Positions 21,644-26,005 of a stretch of DNA of 26,005 nt are shown piece after piece (within the stretch, counting starts at the first letter, position 1; each line of letters begins with the position of its first letter). The notes under the pieces were generated by a model. It made no database searches and was not told the origin of the DNA. It was given only the letters and a program-made list of their open reading frames with translations. Both the position numbers and the translations under genes were made by a program. The stretch is from positions 1-26,005 of the forward strand of contig DUKA01000219.1 in NCBI GenBank assembly GCA_013329615.1, written 5' to 3'. This DNA comes from Candidatus Bathyarchaeota archaeon (GTDB taxonomy: Archaea; Thermoproteota; Bathyarchaeia; TCS64).

Positions 21644-24502
21644 TCACTTCTTGACCAGCCGGAGCCCGTCGTGGACGTAGGGAACGTAGACGAGCCCAAG
21701 AGGGTTTCCCTTCTGGAGCAGCTCTATCCTCGTCTTCCTGACGGCTTCCCCGATCGGTTCGCCATCCCTAAGGAACCTTCTGAGGCAGCCCTCGGCGAAC
21801 CGCGTCGCGAGGGACTCGAAGACGGTGATGTCTGTGCCGATGACACCGGCGGCGTTACAGTATTTGAGGAAGGGTTGGACGAAGTTGAGCACCTGCTCCG
21901 CCTCGAGGGCAGCCGTGTTACAGCCGTTTATGAAGACCAGTGGCTTCGGGTCCTTCCAAATAATTTTGTTTGCCCTTAGGTTTGACGGTGATATCCTCGG
22001 GGCGTTTGCCGGACCTAGGCGGATGAATATGTTCCTGTTCTCACGATCCCCGTGGCAATAGAAGTAGACGACATTGTTTTTCTCCTTCATGCCTTTTAAC
22101 GCAGCTTTCTTATTATAGGCTTCCCGCAACGGCTTGTTGGGTGTCAGCCTCTTAAGTTCGGTCAGGTGGCTCTGCCACTTCGAAAACGAAGTATTCGCGC
22201 AAGCACAGACGGTCGGCTCGACCTCGTACTCCTGCGTATAGTTTATTTCGGAGTTGCGCGCCGTCGGAAATCCCAGGGAGTTTCTGTATCCCCAGAAACC
22301 GCTCGGGCAAACCACGTTGAGATCTCCATGGCTCGGGCAAGCGCCATTGAAGCAGGGGGTCTCCTCGATGGGTCTCCCTCTCTTGTAGGCGTCCTCGAAA
22401 GCCGGGCAGATGCCGAGTTCTCCCTCATCGTCCAGTGGGTGGTCGTAGATCAACGCTATCGGGATGATGTAACTGGAGGTCTTCGTCTCGTCCTTTATCA
22501 CGAACTCGATGTGCTTGTGATTCTTGGCGATATCTTCGAGGAACTCTTCTGGTAGATTGGTCATACCGATTATCGCGTCATAAAGCCCGTAGCCCTGTCT
22601 TGCAAGCCGTATTAGGTCCTTTTTAAGGACGTCAAATGAGGGGGGCACGCCGTATCTCTCGGAGTCACCAGTCTTGAACGGCATCTTGCTGCCCCAGCTG
22701 ACCTCCCGGTAGGCATCACGCGCGCCAGCGATCATACCCTTCAACCCCAGCTCGTCCAGATCGACGCTGGTGTTACGCTCGACCTCATCGAAGACGCGGA
22801 GGCTGTGGGTTCCGTCGTCGTTATCGTTGAGCATTAGGCTGATGTCCTGCTCCTGCAGGCTTTCAAGATACGGGGCGTTTAGTGTCGGACCTATAGAGTA
22901 GTCGACGATTGATCGCAGAGCCGCATCCCTCGTCGGTCTCGTCGCGTCCGCGACCCTTGCGGTGATAACCCTCGACTGCAATAACACCTGCTTGTAGTAG
23001 ATGTTGCACCTCAGACGGTAGTCACCGGCATGGGGCGGTGTCTTAATGCGGAATAGGAGACGTTGGGCGCTAACCCCCCGTGCAGTCTCCGATCCTTGCT
23101 TCTTGACAACCCCCGTCATCTGGCCATCGATGAGCTTCAACCTCATCCACCCGGTCTCGTTCGTCCCGAGCTCCAGCTCCCCCTTGAACGGGAATAATGC
23201 GATCTTTAGTAGTGCCTTCTCGGGAAGGTCCCCGGGAAGAACCTCCGTTTTCCCCTTCTCTATACTTTTCCTAAGCTTCTTTCCTATCTGTATCCAGAAG
23301 AAGTAGTCATGTGCCGGCTTCAGTGACACGTGTCTGTCGATGCTTTTATCGGGCGACTCAACTTCGGCGAAGCCAGGGTTCACTACGATTTTCCTTGTCT
23401 TGCTAGGTTTTCGCATCGCCTTTTTGATTGAGGGGGTTTCTATTCGAAGCGGTGGCTTAGCCTTTACAGGGGGGCCTGTCATCTTATAGCGGAACGTCTC
23501 TGACATGAATTCGGATCTTGACCGCGTAGGAAAGGAAGCCTCGCCCTCTTCCTTATGTATCTCCCTCTCCTCGTCAATATCCTTCAAACCGAGGGCTTTT
23601 TCGTTTGTTGGCTGTGGCAAAAAGAACTTAATTAGAGAAAAGGAAACGTCCGAGTGTCTCTCCCAGAGCCTCTCGATGGTCGACTGTAGCAGTATATCCC
23701 TCTCCTTCTTCGGCATTTCGGAGAGATAAAGGCGGGCGCGAGTACCGAGCCATTTATAAACATTGGATTGATACGGTGTCAATCCACTCATGGGCATGCT
23801 CCGAGCCTTGTACATTATTTCAACCGCCCAGTCCCTGTGAAGCCCCCTTGCGACGGACTCGGCGAGAGTAACCAGTGAGTCAGGCAACAGCGGGGCTAAC
23901 TCGAAGAATATGCGTTCATCGTCCGACCCAGCCCTCTCCGAGACGAGGGAAGCGACTATTGATCTGTATACTCTCTCCCTATCCTTCTCTGGAAGCGCCT
24001 GTATGAGCCTGAGTAGTCCCACCAGTGGGTTAATTGGGCTCTCAATAAAATATTCCTCTTTTAGCGAGTCCTTGAACAGCCTTTCCAGAAACTCTGTATA
24101 CGCCACTTGTTGAATTGGTCGAATAAACGAGCTTTTTTTCTCCAGGAACCCGACTATGTCTACTGGGAAAGGAAAGATCGTCTTCAGATCGCCCAATGCG
24201 ACTCCGTTTACGTCGACCGCATCGTATCTGGTGGCGTCGATTTGGGATACATTTTTCCAACTCTCTACCAGTGATAAGAAGAGTTCTCCGATTTTTGGCT
24301 TAAAACGCTCCCATAGTAGTTCGCGCTGGTTATTTGTCGTCGACTCGAGCTGGAATAGTTGGGTGGCGACGCTTTCTCTCAGCTTTTGCGTCAGAAGTGG
24401 GTATAGCTCTATGAAGACCTCGGGCTCTGGGGCTCCATATCGCTCATAGGGAGGATATCCAAAGAGGCAGGCCTCGATTTCCCGCTTTTCCAAATTGCTC
24501 AT
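21644..24502 (-). CDS. Large CHAT-domain (caspase-like) protease
   Basis: The C-terminal ~330 residues form a CHAT domain, a caspase-fold cysteine protease. The catalytic pair is visible: H817 in YFYCHGDREN and C861 in VFINGCNTAAL, 44 residues apart, followed by the family-typical AAGVIGTDITVFESLATRFAEG, quoted as GVIGTDITVFES, and GLVYVPYVHDG. Before it lies a Cys-rich stretch (C699, C717, C722, C732 with CPSGFWGYR), seen in other CHAT proteins. Residues about 365-520 look beta-rich (start VVNPGFAEVESPD), and the first ~300 are helical without known motifs; about 305-360 is a charged linker. Total 952 residues, no membrane segment. It is the last gene of a three-gene cassette, starting two bases after its small membrane neighbour. 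GC is lower than around it. Substrate unknown. Confidence 0.87.
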   Translation of the reverse strand: MSNLEKREIEACLFGYPPYERYGAPEPEVFIELYPLLTQKLRESVATQLFQLESTTNNQRELLWERFKPKIGELFLSLVESWKNVSQIDATRYDAVDVNGVALGDLKTIFPFPVDIVGFLEKKSSFIRPIQQVAYTEFLERLFKDSLKEEYFIESPINPLVGLLRLIQALPEKDRERVYRSIVASLVSERAGSDDERIFFELAPLLPDSLVTLAESVARGLHRDWAVEIMYKARSMPMSGLTPYQSNVYKWLGTRARLYLSEMPKKERDILLQSTIERLWERHSDVSFSLIKFFLPQPTNEKALGLKDIDEEREIHKEEGEASFPTRSRSEFMSETFRYKMTGPPVKAKPPLRIETPSIKKAMRKPSKTRKIVVNPGFAEVESPDKSIDRHVSLKPAHDYFFWIQIGKKLRKSIEKGKTEVLPGDLPEKALLKIALFPFKGELELGTNETGWMRLKLIDGQMTGVVKKQGSETARGVSAQRLLFRIKTPPHAGDYRLRCNIYYKQVLLQSRVITARVADATRPTRDAALRSIVDYSIGPTLNAPYLESLQEQDISLMLNDNDDGTHSLRVFDEVERNTSVDLDELGLKGMIAGARDAYREVSWGSKMPFKTGDSERYGVPPSFDVLKKDLIRLARQGYGLYDAIIGMTNLPEEFLEDIAKNHKHIEFVIKDETKTSSYIIPIALIYDHPLDDEGELGICPAFEDAYKRGRPIEETPCFNGACPSHGDLNVVCPSGFWGYRNSLGFPTARNSEINYTQEYEVEPTVCACANTSFSKWQSHLTELKRLTPNKPLREAYNKKAALKGMKEKNNVVYFYCHGDRENRNIFIRLGPANAPRISPSNLRANKIIWKDPKPLVFINGCNTAALEAEQVLNFVQPFLKYCNAAGVIGTDITVFESLATRFAEGCLRRFLRDGEPIGEAVRKTRIELLQKGNPLGLVYVPYVHDGLRLVKK

Positions 24503-24504
24503 TG

Positions 24505-24924
24505 TTACTTCACTTCTTCCTCCTGAACGATCTCCTTACCCATCGCCTCCTTGCCCATCGCGACTACAGTGACAGCTGTTCCCTTTGGAATGATCTCGTC
24601 GTCAGCCGGTATCTTTCTCCTACCGTCGAGGAACCAATCGACTGAGAATTTATCCGTCATCGAGACCATTATGCATAGAGTGATGAAGTATCCGAAGAAG
24701 CCGACCGCCAACCCGACGCCGTATGCGCCGAATAGATCGGTGCTAGCAGGGAAAAGCGTCAGCACGGTGCCTCCTCCAATTATGCCTATGAGGGTCACAA
24801 GGTCGTTGAACTGTACATCTCCCTTCCTGTACCGGTTGATGTAATATACATACCAACCGACGATCGTGCCGAAACCGGCTGCACCCAACAACTGTATCGT
24901 TGACGCTGTTTGAACTACACTCAT
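24505..24924 (-). CDS. Small three-helix membrane protein of the CHAT cassette
   Basis: I do not recognise a named family. The 139 residues hold three hydrophobic segments (about 9-29, 41-58, 66-89), with Gly-rich helices (LIGIIGGGTVLTLF, YGVGLAVGFFGYF) of the kind that pack closely or line pores. An arginine/lysine-containing loop (NRYRKGD) joins the first two. After the last helix comes a ~50-residue charged tail, ending with a repeated AMGKE (122-126 and 127-131) and an acidic end. The tail is probably cytoplasmic and accessible, and would be a natural site for protease action or docking. The ATG overlaps the upstream stop by four bases, and the CHAT gene begins two bases after its own stop, so the genes should be made together. 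Confidence 0.8.
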   Translation of the reverse strand: MSVVQTASTIQLLGAAGFGTIVGWYVYYINRYRKGDVQFNDLVTLIGIIGGGTVLTLFPASTDLFGAYGVGLAVGFFGYFITLCIMVSMTDKFSVDWFLDGRRKIPADDEIIPKGTAVTVVAMGKEAMGKEIVQEEEVK

Positions 24925-25163
24925 TTCATTCTCCCTTCTCGCAGACTCTTCAACCAGAGGCCGTGGATCAAAATCGCGAGTAATGTGTACGCGATGGTGA
25001 TTATGGTCGCTTCAAGATCGAAGAGATAAAACGTGAAGAGGCTTAGCATGAGAGTTTCAATAATTTTTATCGCCGCTGTCTTGCGAGTGGGGGCTCCATG
25101 TGGTGTGGTTGTCCAGCCCCAGACCAGACCCAGGCAAGTTGCTCCATACGCGACTAGTTCCAT
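24921..25163 (-). CDS. Very small membrane protein, first gene of the CHAT cassette
   Basis: The 80-residue protein has three hydrophobic segments (about 4-20, 32-48, 51-70) and a short basic tail (KSLREGRMK). The loop PHGAPTRKTAAIK between the first two helices is basic, suggesting a cytoplasmic face. I do not recognise it. It overlaps the next gene by four bases (ATGA) and stands first after the promoter, so it is most likely the partner of the 139-residue membrane protein. Size and layout resemble small membrane proteins that act as holin-like effectors or as subunits anchoring a larger enzyme, but sequence alone does not tell. Confidence 0.72.
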   Translation of the reverse strand: MELVAYGATCLGLVWGWTTTPHGAPTRKTAAIKIIETLMLSLFTFYLFDLEATIITIAYTLLAILIHGLWLKSLREGRMK

Positions 25164-25178
25164 GCCAGTAGGAGCTAT

Positions 25179-25188
25179 GAATAAGCTT
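25179..25188 (-). promoter_or_regulatory. TATA-like box of the CHAT cassette
   Basis: On the minus strand GCTTATTCAT lies about 17-25 bases before the ATG at 25163, with a further A/T-rich CTAATACAAG just upstream. The placement suits a leaderless transcript for the three-gene cassette. Confidence 0.5.
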
Positions 25189-25306
25189 GTATTAGTGTTT
25201 ATGGCAAAGAAAGATAACTCAAAACCAAGGTATATAATTGTATCACGATATGGGGTAAAAACAGGTTTTTCGTGGATTATACGCCATTTCTCGCCATTTT
25301 ATGGAT

Positions 25307-25316
25307 TATATTTTAA
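25307..25316 (+). promoter_or_regulatory. TATA box of the M14 metallopeptidase gene
   Basis: TTATATTTTA lies 25-34 bases before the ATG at 25341, the classic distance for a leaderless archaeal gene. The gap upstream (25164-25306) is AT-rich and carries short repeats (TGGATTATA twice, CGCCATTT twice) but no credible gene. Confidence 0.7.
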
Positions 25317-25340
25317 TAGGAATAACCCCCATTTTTCACC

Positions 25341-26005
25341 ATGTCTGGTAATATCCCCTCCCCGGAGGGGTTTTTCGGCCACATCATGGGTGAGGACAGG
25401 AAGCTCGTCCGCTGGGAGCGGATAGTCGAGTACTTCGACGCGCTGGCGAAGTCGCCGTGCGTCAAGGTGACGGAACTGGGCAAGTCGACGGAGAGCAATC
25501 CGTTCCTCCTCGTCGTGATTACGGCACCGGAGAACATGAAGAGGCTCGACAAGATCAGGGCGATGAGTCAGAGGATAGCCCACCCGCAGGGGGCGTCGCA
25601 GAAGGAGATCGACGGCATCATAACCGAGGGCAAGGCCGTCGTCTCGATGACGATGAGCATACACGCCACAGAGGTCGGCGGCACGCAGATGAGCCCCGAG
25701 CTCGCCTACGAGATTGCCGCCAAGCCAGAATACGAGGAGATTCGCCGTAACGTCGTGCTCCTCCTATTCCCCTGCTTCAACCCCGACGGCCAGATAATGG
25801 TCACCGACTGGTACAACAAGTACCTCGGCACCGAGTACGAGGGCACGAGCCCGCCGTGGCTCTATCACAAGTACACGGGCCACGACAACAACCGTGACGC
25901 CATCAACCTCAGCATGGTGGAGAGCCAGATGGTCGCCAGAGTCATGTATCTCGAATGGTACCCGCAGGCGTACATCGACTACCACCACATGGGCAGCTAC
26001 GGCGC
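25341..26005 (+). CDS. M14-type zinc metallopeptidase (N-terminal part)
   Basis: The frame runs off the right edge; 221 residues are visible. It is a zinc carboxypeptidase-like protein of the M14 superfamily: SIHATEVGG supplies the zinc ligands H108 and E111, FNPDG is the conserved loop, HDNNRD (181-186) corresponds to the substrate-binding Asn-Arg pair, and DYHHMG (213-218) supplies the third zinc ligand. The beginning FFGHIMGEDRKLVRWERI, then YFDALAKSP and ELGKST, is typical of a subgroup of M14-like proteins. No signal peptide is present in the visible part, so a cytoplasmic location is likely unless membrane segments follow later. The start ATG at 25341 is set by the well-placed TATA box. 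The catalytic Glu near the C-terminus lies beyond the window. Confidence 0.9.
   Translation, partial: MSGNIPSPEGFFGHIMGEDRKLVRWERIVEYFDALAKSPCVKVTELGKSTESNPFLLVVITAPENMKRLDKIRAMSQRIAHPQGASQKEIDGIITEGKAVVSMTMSIHATEVGGTQMSPELAYEIAAKPEYEEIRRNVVLLLFPCFNPDGQIMVTDWYNKYLGTEYEGTSPPWLYHKYTGHDNNRDAINLSMVESQMVARVMYLEWYPQAYIDYHHMGSYG

Noticed and set aside
24505..25163. Small cassette proteins as gasdermins
   Set aside because: They are 80 and 139 residues with three hydrophobic helices each; gasdermins are larger soluble beta-rich proteins before cleavage.

Overview
The window is GC-rich archaeal chromosomal DNA. The archaeal markers are a nurA-herA-mre11-rad50 operon, an archaeal DnaG with a Toprim domain, an archaeal-type tyrosyl-tRNA synthetase, a 7S SRP RNA gene, and TATA-like boxes about 25-40 bases before start codons, often with almost no leader. 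Several starts are TTG or GTG. The lineage cannot be fixed from this sequence. A bacterial-type (class I) GAPDH beside core archaeal genes, plus several peptidases and transporters, would suit a peptide- or amino-acid-using heterotroph, but that is inference.

Layout. 1-1300: end of a SpoU-family RNA 2'-O-methyltransferase, an AN1 zinc-finger membrane protein and two unrecognised small proteins. 1352-7547 (minus strand): rad50, mre11, herA and nurA, transcribed from nurA with overlaps of a few bases; these form the archaeal DNA end-resection machinery. 7604-7925 (minus strand): SRP RNA in the gap before the MFS genes. 8020-10697: two paralogous MFS transporters with closely similar promoter boxes. 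10782-12373: an M50 site-2-type membrane protease and a nucleotidyltransferase, divergent from one TATA region. 12379-13683: dnaG. 13979-16070: class I gap convergent with tyrS. 16159-18692: an amidase convergent with a membrane-bound kinase-like protein that lacks the phospho-acceptor histidine. 19004-21570: a membrane-anchored winged-helix regulator convergent with an S9 peptidase. 21644-25163 (minus strand): a lower-GC three-gene cassette. 25341-end: start of an M14-type metallopeptidase.

The most unusual region is the cassette at 21644-25163. Two very small multi-pass membrane proteins (80 and 139 residues) are followed almost without gap by a 952-residue protein ending in a CHAT (caspase-like) protease domain with a visible His/Cys pair. 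The genes overlap or nearly touch, and the DNA is visibly more AT-rich than its surroundings, so this looks like an acquired module. A protease plus membrane-effector arrangement suggests a signalling, defence or regulated-death system, with the small membrane proteins as substrate, anchor or effector. That role is a hypothesis.

Two intergenic gaps (13684-13978 and 18693-19003) contain TATA boxes followed by sequence able to form extended stems. They may encode unrecognised structured RNAs or long leaders.
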